Assembly: GCA_009731375.1 (NCBI GenBank)
Contig: BJOX01000159.1
Coordinates: 532,016-556,151 of the forward strand
Direction: 5' to 3'
Length of the DNA stretch: 24,136 nt
Source: Paulinella micropora
Lineage: Eukaryota; Cercozoa; Imbricatea; Euglyphida
Below, in pieces: positions 16,605-24,136 of the stretch; positions within the stretch are counted from its first letter, which is position 1; each line of letters begins with the position of its first letter. Both the position numbers and the translations under genes were made by a program. Under the pieces are notes generated by a model, which had not been told where the DNA came from, searched no databases, and saw only the letters and a program-made list of their open reading frames with translations.

Positions 16605-17996
16605 ATGATTAAAATCGCAAATTCCTTATCTGATACAAAATACATTGAACTTGATGACGATTTGATTGAATTTATTATATCAAGACACAAGGCGGGCAAA
16701 CCGTACGAATATTATGAGAATTTAATCGGCCGAGTCTTCTTATATGCTGATTTTGATTTGAACCACGAAGAAGACAAGACCGAGGCCGAGCACCTGAGAA
16801 TTATAAATAAACAAATCAATTTATTTTGTTTAGTGTTTCAAATCGACCGCAAACTCGCGAAGGTGAAAATCGCAAACAAGAGCCGAAAGACCTCATTTCA
16901 TATCATAAGCAAAGAAAGAAGCTTTGATGACCCGACCGAAATCAAAGACCTGATTGAAGAATATGAGCTCAAATTTGATAAAGCGGTTTATTCAGGACCA
17001 GGAAAAAGGCAATTGTTCCGTTTGTTATATACGACCAAATACGGCGAGAAACGGCCCTTTATCCCGGTTGATTCAATGACCTTGAAGCCGATCACGGTGA
17101 ATCTTCAAGAATATCGGGATTATATCATTTATGCGGGCGAGCTTAATCAGCAACCCGACCAGCAACCAGAGCCCGAGCCGATACCAGAGGGGGAAGAAGA
17201 GCAACCCGAGGCAAAACACGAGGCCGAGCCGATACCCGATGACATACCCGAGGCGATACCCGAGGACGAAGATGAAAAAGAGCTTATCGTTGAAATATTG
17301 AATGTATTCAAAGCAAAGAAGCCCGATATATTCAAGAATAACAAATTCAAGAAATCAGAAATTCAGGAGCTGAACAAACTGATTTTATATTTCAGACGGT
17401 TGAAACCTTCATTTTGCTTGTTATGTAATCGGGATCATACCAGAGATGGAACAGACATTTTGATATATCATCGCAACACCGGAGCCATTTATCTAGGATG
17501 TTCTAGGGAAAACAAGACCTTTGAACGGCTAACAGATGAAGACAATCAGCGGGCGAAAGATACAGAGAGACTGACAAATCGGCAAAATTTGAAAAATATC
17601 CTGATTGAAGCCTCGAACCCTTCATATGTCAACGAACTGATTGAAGCGGATAAAGCCGAATTCAAAGAAGCGGGCTTTGAACCTCGGCCGATTGATACTT
17701 CAAAATTCATATCAGAAGATGAAAATATCAAAAATGAAATTCTTCAAAAGAAGTCAGACATCATCGCGATAAAATCACCAAAGGGAACCGGCAAAACCCA
17801 ATTGTTTATTATGATACTGACCATATTAGACCAAATCAGCAAAGCCGACGGATATGACGGGCCAAAGATTTCAGTGTTATTGATTTCAAGCCGGATCAGC
17901 TTAGCGAAAAAATTTGTTGAAGAACTCAAAGGCCTCGGTTTTGAAATATATCTTTATATTAAAACAAGAACAATAATTTTCAAACATTACCGTTAA
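16605..17996 (+). CDS. Primase-helicase, N-terminal half: AEP primase, UL52-like zinc finger, start of SF2 helicase; right-arm copy
   Basis: A 463-residue frame. It carries the archaeo-eukaryotic primase motifs: LYADFD (D49, D51), SFH (S97, H99), and FDKAVYSGPGKRQLFRLL followed by TKYG, matching the third metal-binding Asp and Arg region of PrimPol/UL52-type primases. An acidic Pro/Glu linker covers about 184-224. Residues 271-299 form a UL52-like zinc finger (CLLCNRDH ... C). Walker A SPKGTGKT (391-398) and LLISSRISLAKKF (motif Ia) begin an origin-binding-type helicase. The frame ends at TAA 17994-17996, but the rest of the helicase follows in the same frame. The full protein would prime and unwind DNA during element replication. 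The stop is in both arms. A single protein of about 915-990 aa is the likely ancestral form. Confidence 0.85.
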   Translation: MIKIANSLSDTKYIELDDDLIEFIISRHKAGKPYEYYENLIGRVFLYADFDLNHEEDKTEAEHLRIINKQINLFCLVFQIDRKLAKVKIANKSRKTSFHIISKERSFDDPTEIKDLIEEYELKFDKAVYSGPGKRQLFRLLYTTKYGEKRPFIPVDSMTLKPITVNLQEYRDYIIYAGELNQQPDQQPEPEPIPEGEEEQPEAKHEAEPIPDDIPEAIPEDEDEKELIVEILNVFKAKKPDIFKNNKFKKSEIQELNKLILYFRRLKPSFCLLCNRDHTRDGTDILIYHRNTGAIYLGCSRENKTFERLTDEDNQRAKDTERLTNRQNLKNILIEASNPSYVNELIEADKAEFKEAGFEPRPIDTSKFISEDENIKNEILQKKSDIIAIKSPKGTGKTQLFIMILTILDQISKADGYDGPKISVLLISSRISLAKKFVEELKGLGFEIYLYIKTRTIIFKHYR

Positions 17997-19352
17997 GCCA
18001 TTCAACTGGATTCAATCTACAGAAGCGAGCGAGAAATATATGATATTGTTATCATTGATGAAGCCCACCAACTGCTAGAACATTTTTATTCAGAAAGCTT
18101 TCTAAGACAAAACAACCTGGACCGCAACCTCAACAAATTCAAAAGGATAATTCAACGATCTAAGCAGATTATGCTTCTTGATGCGAACCTCAAAGCCGAC
18201 AATATTGAACACATTAAAAATATAAGAAACATTGAATTTGCAAAAACTGCTTTTGATCGCGAATTCAAAAATGCGATTATATCCTTATATTATGGAGTTA
18301 AAACCGAGAACAATCGGACCTGTAAAATTACGGATAACGAAACGGGCACAATTAATATGATGATTGAATTAATAAAAGAAGGCGAAAAGATTTATATCCC
18401 GACGAATTACTCACCGGGACGAGCCGGGGCACTTGCTTCATTGCTTAAAATGTATATGGACAACCCCGACCGCCTTCTTCTTATCACTTCAAAGACAATC
18501 GCAACTGAGACCGTTGCAAAAGTCCTTGATGCGGTTAATACTGAATTTTTGAAGTATGATGTGATTATATGCTCGCCGAGCGTCCAATCTGGCATTTCAT
18601 TTTATGTTCCAAATTACATATATCAAATAATCGGTCTGTTTTGTAATCTGTCAGCAAATGCGATCGCTGCGACACAAATGCTCGGCCGAGTTAGAAACCC
18701 CATAAACCCCGAGCTCATTGTATCAATCCAGATGTCCAATGCTTACATAATTTATAAGAACCCCGCCGAATACTTTGATTATATCAGGATTAACCGAAAG
18801 CACATTTCAAATAAAACAATGGAGCAAGTCCTTATTCAAATTGCGGGCGTCGGCAATATCAAATATAACAAATACGACCATATTCAACTTGTAACAAACC
18901 CGTTTGTATGTGAAATAATCGTGGATTTTAAAATCAAACAATCACACGAGAAAAAGATCTTTGTGCGGGACTTCATAAACCTTCAAGTCATTGAGGGTAT
19001 CAAATGCGAATATTTAGATCTTGATATCTCAAAGGCTGAAAAAAAGCAAATCAAGCAAGAATTCAAAGATGCTACAATCCGGAACGATGAGAAGGAAGCC
19101 AAAGACAAGGCACAGGCCCCAAATCTTACAGCAGAAGAATTGAAGGATATCAACAAGCGACAAAGAAGAAATATCGCCGATGTATCGCCGGAAGAATTAA
19201 TCGCAAAAGAAAAATATTATTTGAAGAAGGTTATGGATTACCCGACAATATTGAAAATGAGACTTCATTCTTCTTTGAATACTCACCGGTCGCGATACAG
19301 CAAATATTTCAAAACCGCCGGATATACTGCGAAGGATATGAACAAGGACTGA
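17997..19352 (+). CDS. Primase-helicase, C-terminal half: UL9/OBP-like SF2 helicase; right-arm copy
   Basis: It directly follows the in-frame TAA, same frame, 451 residues. QLDSIYR and YDIVIIDEAHQLL (18057-18068 codes DEAH) are helicase motif II and its lead-in; LLDAN follows. CSPSVQSGISF is motif V and QMLGRVRN motif VI, with the Arg fingers. The combination closely fits the herpesvirus origin-binding protein family seen also in large DNA viruses. The first ATG is 18171, after motif II, so independent expression would not give a working helicase. After the TGA at 19350 another frame stays open for 72 codons (19349-19567: IRDREIKKEVSQNRL, YVREPGEAM, LLSLLDLLDF), with helicase-like composition, so a frameshift probably removed the true C-terminus. 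Confidence 0.82.
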   Translation, partial: AIQLDSIYRSEREIYDIVIIDEAHQLLEHFYSESFLRQNNLDRNLNKFKRIIQRSKQIMLLDANLKADNIEHIKNIRNIEFAKTAFDREFKNAIISLYYGVKTENNRTCKITDNETGTINMMIELIKEGEKIYIPTNYSPGRAGALASLLKMYMDNPDRLLLITSKTIATETVAKVLDAVNTEFLKYDVIICSPSVQSGISFYVPNYIYQIIGLFCNLSANAIAATQMLGRVRNPINPELIVSIQMSNAYIIYKNPAEYFDYIRINRKHISNKTMEQVLIQIAGVGNIKYNKYDHIQLVTNPFVCEIIVDFKIKQSHEKKIFVRDFINLQVIEGIKCEYLDLDISKAEKKQIKQEFKDATIRNDEKEAKDKAQAPNLTAEELKDINKRQRRNIADVSPEELIAKEKYYLKKVMDYPTILKMRLHSSLNTHRSRYSKYFKTAGYTAKDMNKD

Positions 19353-19563
19353 GAAAAATAAGAGATCGAGAGATTAAAAAAGAAGTATCTCAGAACCGAT
19401 TGAGGGAAACCGAAACACGTATATACGTACGAGAACCGGGCGAGGCGATGGTGCGGTCAATGCTTTATGTCCCAAAATATCAGAAGCACAAAAAGCTTCT
19501 GAGTTTGCTCGATTTATTAGATTTCAAGACACTAGACTCTGACAAATTAATCAAAAAAATGAT

Positions 19564-19871
19564 ATGATGGCTGGAATTAAATCGTTTTTAGAAACCCAGA
19601 AAGAACCCAAAGAACTCGTCCAGATACTCGGCAAACATCCACAAAAGGCGAAGACATTAAAAACACCAGCAACAGACCCAAGATATTTGAAGATAATGAT
19701 TGATTTCTTTAATCCTTCATTAATGGACGAATACGAATCAAGATAAAGAAATCGGGCAACGAATACGAACTCGTCGATTTGAACACCGAAAGATTCAGAA
19801 CTCACGAACAAGAGCCGGCTTATTACAAAGGAATATATCGGCCGCTGATTACACCTTACAAAGAAATATAA
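19564..19871 (+). CDS. Small unknown protein split by a frameshift, right-arm copy
   Basis: ATGATGG at 19564 overlaps the stop of the frameshifted helicase tail (19565-19567). The first frame gives 60 aa (GIKSFLETQKEPKELV, PRYLKIMIDFF) and stops at 19744. The continuing frame from 19737 encodes KIKKSGNEYELVDLN and ends at 19871. A protein of about 100 aa with one indel is the simplest reading. It might be an accessory factor of the replication gene it overlaps. No family recognised. Confidence 0.5.
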
Positions 19872-20477
19872 TATGAATAAGTGATATTTTGATTATTTTT
19901 TTTGATGGCATGAAAAAACAAAGAAAAAGCCCAGAATTTAGGGGTCTGAAATTACCTGCCCGCTTTGTTATTCTAATAAGGAAAGGGATAAAAATGAACG
20001 GGTGAATCAGTATCAAACGAACGAAAGGAGCCGATTTGAAGACCCGAAAAATGAACGGATGAATCGGTATCAAACGAACGAAAGGAGCCGATTTGAGAGG
20101 CGAGCAGTTGAAGCAAATGAAAACGAAGGGATATCAAGGGAAAGCCGAGCCCCGTGCATATGTTAGCCCGTTTGTTTGTAGAATGAGGATGAAAGGGAGG
20201 GAAAGAGGATGAAAGAGAGGATTTGAAAGGGTTTGAACGGCTGAAAGGATTTGAACGGGTGAATCATTATCAAAACAACGGGATACGATAAAGGGGAATG
20301 AATAAGCATATTTTAACCCGTTTGTGGTGTTAGGGAGGGTGAGTTGTTAGAGTTTGAATGCTAGGGCTTTTATTCATGCGGCACCCCGCGTCGCGTCGTG
20401 TTGTTGCTTTTATCTCATAATTAATTATTATATTTTCATAATTTTTTTAATCGTATAAATATACACCCGCCCCCGAC
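19872..20477. other. Long intergenic region, right arm
   Basis: Mirror of 5849-6454. Apart from the repeats at 19914-20290 it holds two related motifs, TTAGCCCGTTTGTTTGTAG (20163) and TTTAACCCGTTTGTGG (20321), and a CCCCGCGTCGCGTCG stretch at about 20384-20398. I see no convincing gene; the only frame (EITCPLCYSNK, NERSRFE) is interrupted by a TAG and lacks a start. Confidence 0.6.
19914..20290 (+). repeat. Interspersed repeats, outer cluster, right arm
   Basis: One roughly 90-base unit (19914-20000) and shorter units at about 19996, 20052 and 20237, the last degenerate (GAACGGCTGAAAGG then GAACGGGTGAATC). They are the same family as 15886-16376, which lies on the other side of the primase-helicase gene, so the gene is bracketed by these repeats. 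Confidence 0.85.
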
Positions 20478-20513
20478 ATCGTTTAATCGTTCAATCGTTC
20501 AATCGTTCAATCC
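20478..20513 (+). repeat. Tandem AATCGTTC 8-mers, right copy
   Basis: ATCGTTT followed by three AATCGTTC units and AATCC, ending at the ATG of the 119-aa gene at 20514. The exact 8-bp spacing is close to one DNA turn and suits cooperative protein binding. It could repress that gene or act as an origin box. Confidence 0.8.
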
Positions 20514-20873
20514 ATGAACCTCACCCGCGCTCAGTTTCTTGAAATTGATAAATATTCAAATCTCAAATTCAAGATTAAGCGAACTCAAAAAGATGATTTC
20601 AAACTGATGACAAAGCTCCAAACAGTGATATCTCAAAGATACAGTTCAGCAAGTAATCCGATATACACCGCACAGTCGGGCGATTTGTTGATTAAGTTTT
20701 ATAAAGTCAATAATTTCAAATTCATTGAAAACGGTCTTTATAATTTTGAATTCAAGACGGTCGAGAAAGAAGCAGAGGCGAACAAAAAGAAGTATATCGT
20801 GATCAAAATCACAAACACCCCCGAATTTGTAGAATTAGCCGAAACAACTGAGAAAGATGTCTCCCTCATATAA
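20514..20873 (+). CDS. Unknown 119-aa protein, right-arm copy
   Basis: Starts at an ATG directly after the AATCGTTC repeats. N-terminal helix (TRAQFLEIDKYSN), then FKIKRTQKDDFKLMTK, IYTAQSGDLLIKFYKV, GLYNFEFKTVEKE and KKYIVIKITNTPEFVEL: a small, probably beta-rich protein without Cys. The frame is intact in both arms. Its place between replication and recombination genes would suit a DNA-binding accessory protein such as an SSB, but there is no motif to prove it. Confidence 0.65.
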   Translation: MNLTRAQFLEIDKYSNLKFKIKRTQKDDFKLMTKLQTVISQRYSSASNPIYTAQSGDLLIKFYKVNNFKFIENGLYNFEFKTVEKEAEANKKKYIVIKITNTPEFVELAETTEKDVSLI

Positions 20874-21086
20874 CCCCGCCGAAGATATACGAGCAAATAT
20901 TTATTTAATTTTTTTTATATTTAAACATAATATACAAGCAAATATTTATTTTTATTCTAAACAAGAAAATATATGAACATTATATATAAGCACATATAAC
21001 AACAGGCAAATATTTATTTTTATTCTAAACAAAAAAATATATAAGTACATATATATAAGCACGGAGGAAAACAGGAACGGCAAAAA
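20874..21086 (+). promoter_or_regulatory. Promoter region of the truncated recombinase, right arm
   Basis: Mirror of 5240-5452, including the only noticed mismatch outside the helicase (20972 versus 5354). Three GCAAATATTTATTT units (about 20893, 20938, 21006) precede ATATATAAG boxes at about 21035-21060 and the ATG at 21087. Confidence 0.5.
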
Positions 21087-21305
21087 ATGGATTTCAAAAC
21101 AATTGACTACAAGGACCCCGAGGACCTAATAAGCAAAATTAAGGCTATAACTAAGAATTATTCTGAAAGCCTTATAACATTGCTGATTGACCTTATACGG
21201 CAAAAGGAAAAGAGGAGTGGAGAAGGAAATCAAATTTCCAGAGAACGTCGTACAGATTACTTCTTTCTCACAAAAAAAAAAAAAAAAAAAACACATAAGA
21301 CATAG
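21087..21305 (+). pseudogene. Truncated N-terminus of the tyrosine recombinase, right arm
   Basis: The first 40 residues (MDFKTIDYKDPEDL to LIRQK) equal the start of the frame at 4877-5239; then the sequence changes at 21208 and the frame runs into unrelated Lys-rich codons and an A run. The catalytic domain is absent. The right end of the element has thus been lost by deletion or rearrangement, or by a scaffolding join. Confidence 0.85.
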
Positions 21306-21427
21306 AGGTGAGACGCTCTCTCTCTATACTGTCTTTTTCGTTTTTTCTCTCTATTCGTTCCTCATAGACGAACAGAGCAATTACGGGGTAGAAACAACTC
21401 TGTCTCGTCCATATTCCTTCAGCGTCC
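21208..21427. other. Right junction and 5' region of the CCCH gene
   Basis: At 21208 the sequence switches from AT-rich element DNA to more GC-balanced DNA. It contains a pure run of 20 A (21272-21291), then CTCTCTCT pyrimidine-rich tracts like those of the left flank. No element gene continues. The pyrimidine-rich stretch may be the promoter or leader of the gene at 21428. Confidence 0.55.
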
Positions 21428-24003
21428 ATGTCTACTAGGTCTGAAGACTGGCAGGAAGGAGGGGGGGAGAGTGAGCGAACCCCAGGAAACGAAGAGGAGT
21501 TCGTTGACTCTCATGCAGAAGGAGGAGATCTGGCACCTTCCTTTGACACAGGAGGAGCAGAGAATCAATTTTTTACTGCGCCTTCCTTTGACACAGGAGG
21601 AGCAGAGGAAGTCGAGGAGGAGGAGAAGGGAGGAGAGGAAGCGAGGTTTGTGGCCGAATATGGCAAACTAAGTAAGAAGGAGTTTGAGGAGAAGAAAGGG
21701 AAGGATGAGGCCTATAAATGGCTATACATTCCCCAAGAAATGCNNNNNNNNNNGAGAAGAAAGGGAAGGATGAGGCCGAGAAATGGCTATACATTCCCCA
21801 AGAAATGCGATGGGGACAACCCTTGAAGAAGGAGGACATCTGTTACCCTCTCCCAAGGCAAGCTCTGCCTCTGGCAGAATTCCTCAGAGACGACGGTGCA
21901 CAGTTACAGGTGCAACATGTCTCATTTGGGGACAATATGTCTTTACTGGAGCTACTCGACCTCTCATGGACAGTGTTTGAGTGTGCTATACTCTTTGAGT
22001 ACCAGACTGGAAAGACTGTGCTGCCATGGAACACAAGAGCACTGGCTAGGTTGCTCGATCCTGGTCAGGACATTGATTCAATAAAGAGAGTGGAAAAGGA
22101 GTTTAAGTTCAGGAATCCAAAAGGACAGATCAATGTCATGGATGTGTCTCTGAAACTTATGGAGGCCAAGTTAGTGGACCTGGGTAAACTCCAACACACC
22201 CAGTTTGGCAGGGACCTTCACCCGGCCCTGAGGGAAATAGAAGGCGAAGCTGGAGGGGTGACGAGGATGAAGAAGCTGCATGCGGCCTTGGTGAAGGATG
22301 ACGCATGGAAGAGGTGGGTCTTCATGAAGGATCATACGATCTTGGAGGGGACGGCCGCACCACCCCCCACCAATAAAGCGGGAGAGAAGGAGTTGGCGGA
22401 GAAGGCCTTGTTCCTTCGGAAGGCAGCTGAGATCCTGTCTTTTTTTCATCATGCCCAAGAGCTGTATATCAAAGAGCTAGCGGCTGAGAAAGAAAAGAAG
22501 GAGATGGAGGCAAAGATTGCATTAGCCAAGGCGGCGGGAACAAAGGGACCGAAATATTCCTCTGGATCTTATATGGCTCCCTCGGGCCGCTCGGCCCCGT
22601 CAGCCCACACAGCCCCTTCGGCCCCTGCGACTAGCTCAGCGCCTACCACTGTTATTGTCAACAGTAATGACAAAAAGGACAGACAGGCTATCATACAGGC
22701 CTTCCAAAAATATACAAAGTCCGATGCCACTGCTCTGACGCTGTATGCAGAGACAGCGAGTCAGAAGGACACGGATGCGAACCTTCGAGACAAGCTCAGA
22801 AGAATTGATGCTTGTATGAAGCAGCATCCAACGGACGAAACACAGGAGTATGAGGCGTTGTACACCTTGTTGGACCCATCAATCATCACACAAGGGTTTG
22901 ATGTTGGGGAGTACAAGGCGATGAGAGCGGTAGAGGTGGCGGCTAGGAGAGCAGCCTCAGACCTGCAATGCACGGTGCCAGTTGCCGTCCTCTTGCAATA
23001 CTTTAAAACTCATGGGTATCAGCACCTGTGCACTGGTACTTTGATTGGGTTTGAGATTTTTCAAGAGGTGAACGAAGGGCTGGGCATTGGCACGAGGTTG
23101 GCAGCGATCCTCACTGAGGTCAGCGCCAAGTACGGGCTCTTTTATAGCCGGAAGTCTATCATTTTGTACTTCCTGAGTGCTTTGTGTACACGACACCCGA
23201 GCAAGCTCGCAAGGATCATACAGTCCTGTCCGACCTTCACGGCGGTGAAGACGGCGGATTTTTTAGAAACGAATATATACGAGAGGACTGTAGCGGCTAC
23301 TCCGCCGGGCGACCTGTTCAAGGAGGTGCTCGACGCGTGTTCCGAATTGGACACGGCCACCGAGTCATTCTCCAGTGCCGCGACACAGGGGGTTGGAGGT
23401 GCTCAAGCAGCACATGCAACTCGAACGGCAGGTCTCAAGAGGGGGAGAGATGAGCCGACGCCGTGCTACCGCTATTTTTCATACATGGCGTGTAAGCATG
23501 AGGCACAGAAAGGAGTAGGCAATTGCCTCTTCAGCCACGACTCTCTTGATGATAGGCAGCGAAATCTTTTCCTTAGAGAGCTCGAAGGCATGAAAAAGAC
23601 CATGTACGCCATGTACAAGAAGGAGTTGGAGGAGGGGAGGTGGAATGCGAATATGGTCTCGGATGCGGAGTTCCGGGAGGCCATCATTTACTTCCTTGAC
23701 AGAATGAAGAGAAGGGAGAAGAGAGAGACATCGGGCCGATCAAAGGCGCCGACTAGAGGAGGAGGAGAGACGAGAGGATCGTCACGAGGGTCCCGAGGGA
23801 CACCAAGAGGGGCGGCACCACGAGGACGAGGCTTTCGTGGAAGGGGAGGACGGACCCCAGCGCGCCCTCCCAGAGGACACGAATACTGGAATTACAGCAC
23901 CAGTTCCAGCTCCAACTACCCCCAGCAAGCTTATACCGCTACGGAGGGGGGACGTCAAGACGAAGACACCGGCTCAGGTGAGCGTGTTGTCGTCGTAGAC
24001 TGA
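21428..24003 (+). CDS. CCCH zinc-finger/RGG-box protein, possibly gag-like ORF of a retroelement; contains an assembly gap
   Basis: ATG at 21428 in one frame up to a 10-N gap (21744-21753), then open in another frame to 24003. As the gap length is arbitrary, it is most simply one gene of about 840 aa. The N-terminus is acidic with two APSFDTGGAE repeats. A large helical region follows (LLELLDLSWTVFE, a Lys/Glu coiled coil near KELAAEKEKKEMEAK, an Ala/Pro/Ser linker). Next is a CCCH finger, C-x8-C-x10-C-x3-H (CYRYFSYMAC ... CLFSH), and an RG/RGG-rich tail (GRGFRGRGGR) typical of RNA binding. Codon use and GC content differ from the AT-rich element. A second ORF begins 76 bases downstream, which would suit gag then pol of a retroelement, but no reverse transcriptase is in view. 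A host RNA-binding gene is the alternative. Confidence 0.65.
21744..21753. other. Assembly gap of 10 N within a duplicated 55-bp segment
   Basis: The 55 bases before the gap (21689-21743) reappear after it from 21754 with two or three changes (GCCTATAAA versus GCCGAGAAA). The gap either hides a tandem-repeat tract or joins two overlapping contig ends that represent the same sequence. Confidence 0.9.
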
Positions 24004-24078
24004 CGGGAGGAGAAGAGAGAGGAAAAGAAGAGAGAGAAGGAGATAAAAACTGTTCTTTTTAATCCGACAGTCACAGTT

Positions 24079-24136
24079 ATGCCTACTGTTGATGAACAGG
24101 ATACGAACGGTTCCGTTCCTCCCAGACGTGAAGGTG
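24079..24136 (+). CDS. Start of a further ORF, cut by the window end
   Basis: ATG at 24079 opens a frame (MPTVDEQDTNGSVPPRREG) that runs to the window edge, 76 bases after the stop of the CCCH gene and in a different frame. Too short to identify. If the upstream gene is gag-like, this may be the beginning of a polyprotein. Confidence 0.3.
   Translation, partial: MPTVDEQDTNGSVPPRREG

Larger units (their letters stand above)
15320..21207. repeat. Right arm of the 5.9-kb inverted repeat
   Basis: Reverse complement of 5119-11006. The outer end falls inside the recombinase gene, where the left side continues but this side does not. It differs from the left arm at 17028, 17850 and 20972 as far as checked by eye. 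The near-identity implies recent duplication or ongoing copying between arms. Confidence 0.97.

Noticed and set aside
16605-19352. Reassigned stop codon as explanation of the internal TAA and TGA
   Set aside because: Intact genes of the element end naturally at TAA, TGA and TAG, and most breaks are true frame changes that a code change cannot mend.
5119-21207. Palindrome purely as an assembly artefact
   Set aside because: The arms differ at least at three bases, end at different outer sequences and enclose a unique core, which argues for two real copies; read data would still be decisive.
1-24136. tRNA, rRNA and CRISPR
   Set aside because: No cloverleaf, rRNA-like block or spaced direct-repeat array with unique spacers was seen; the tandem repeats are microsatellites or iteron-like units.

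Overview
The window is eukaryotic nuclear DNA, probably from a unicellular organism (inferred; the species cannot be fixed from sequence alone). It carries an AT-rich, virus- or plasmid-like mobile element of about 18 kb. The left flank (1-3050) is dominated by TATC, CATA and TC microsatellites. Within it lie five short exons with GT-AG borders that join in one phase (212-1877). They encode the C-terminal part of a protein resembling the tyrosine-recombinase-like (Crypton-type) proteins of protists. The right flank (21208-24136) holds a separate CCCH zinc-finger/RGG-box gene, possibly the gag-like ORF of a retroelement, followed by the start of another ORF.

The element occupies about 3050-21207. 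Its main structural feature is a very large inverted repeat. Positions 5119-11006 and 15320-21207 (5888 bp each) are reverse complements without a single indel, and coordinates of paired bases always sum to 26326. Three mismatches were noticed by eye (5354/20972, 8476/17850, 9298/17028). The arms enclose a 4313-bp single-copy core (11007-15319). Genes in both arms are transcribed outward. From the core they are: a 153-aa protein of unknown role; an intergenic array of repeats; a primase-helicase (archaeo-eukaryotic primase, UL52-like zinc finger, herpes-OBP/UL9-like SF2 helicase); a small ORF; a second copy of the repeats; a 119-aa protein; and the start of a tyrosine recombinase. Only the left side continues, with the rest of the recombinase, which looks like a telomere resolvase (protelomerase), and a GIY-YIG nuclease. 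The right arm is cut inside the recombinase gene at 21207.

The core holds a zinc-ribbon/coiled-coil protein, two paralogous F-box-like/zinc-knuckle proteins, a small basic protein, a Cys-rich coiled-coil protein with a Pro/Glu-rich tail, a PD-(D/E)XK nuclease with a YqaJ-like start, and a small CxxC protein. No capsid, packaging ATPase, protease or B-family polymerase was recognised.

The gene set (primase, origin-binding-type helicase, recombination nuclease, protelomerase-like recombinase, long terminal inverted repeats) suggests a linear, perhaps hairpin-ended replicon that integrated into microsatellite DNA. Nearly every larger gene carries a frameshift or stop. Several are shared by both arms, and one stop occurs only in the left arm. 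The copy is therefore either decaying or affected by sequencing indels.
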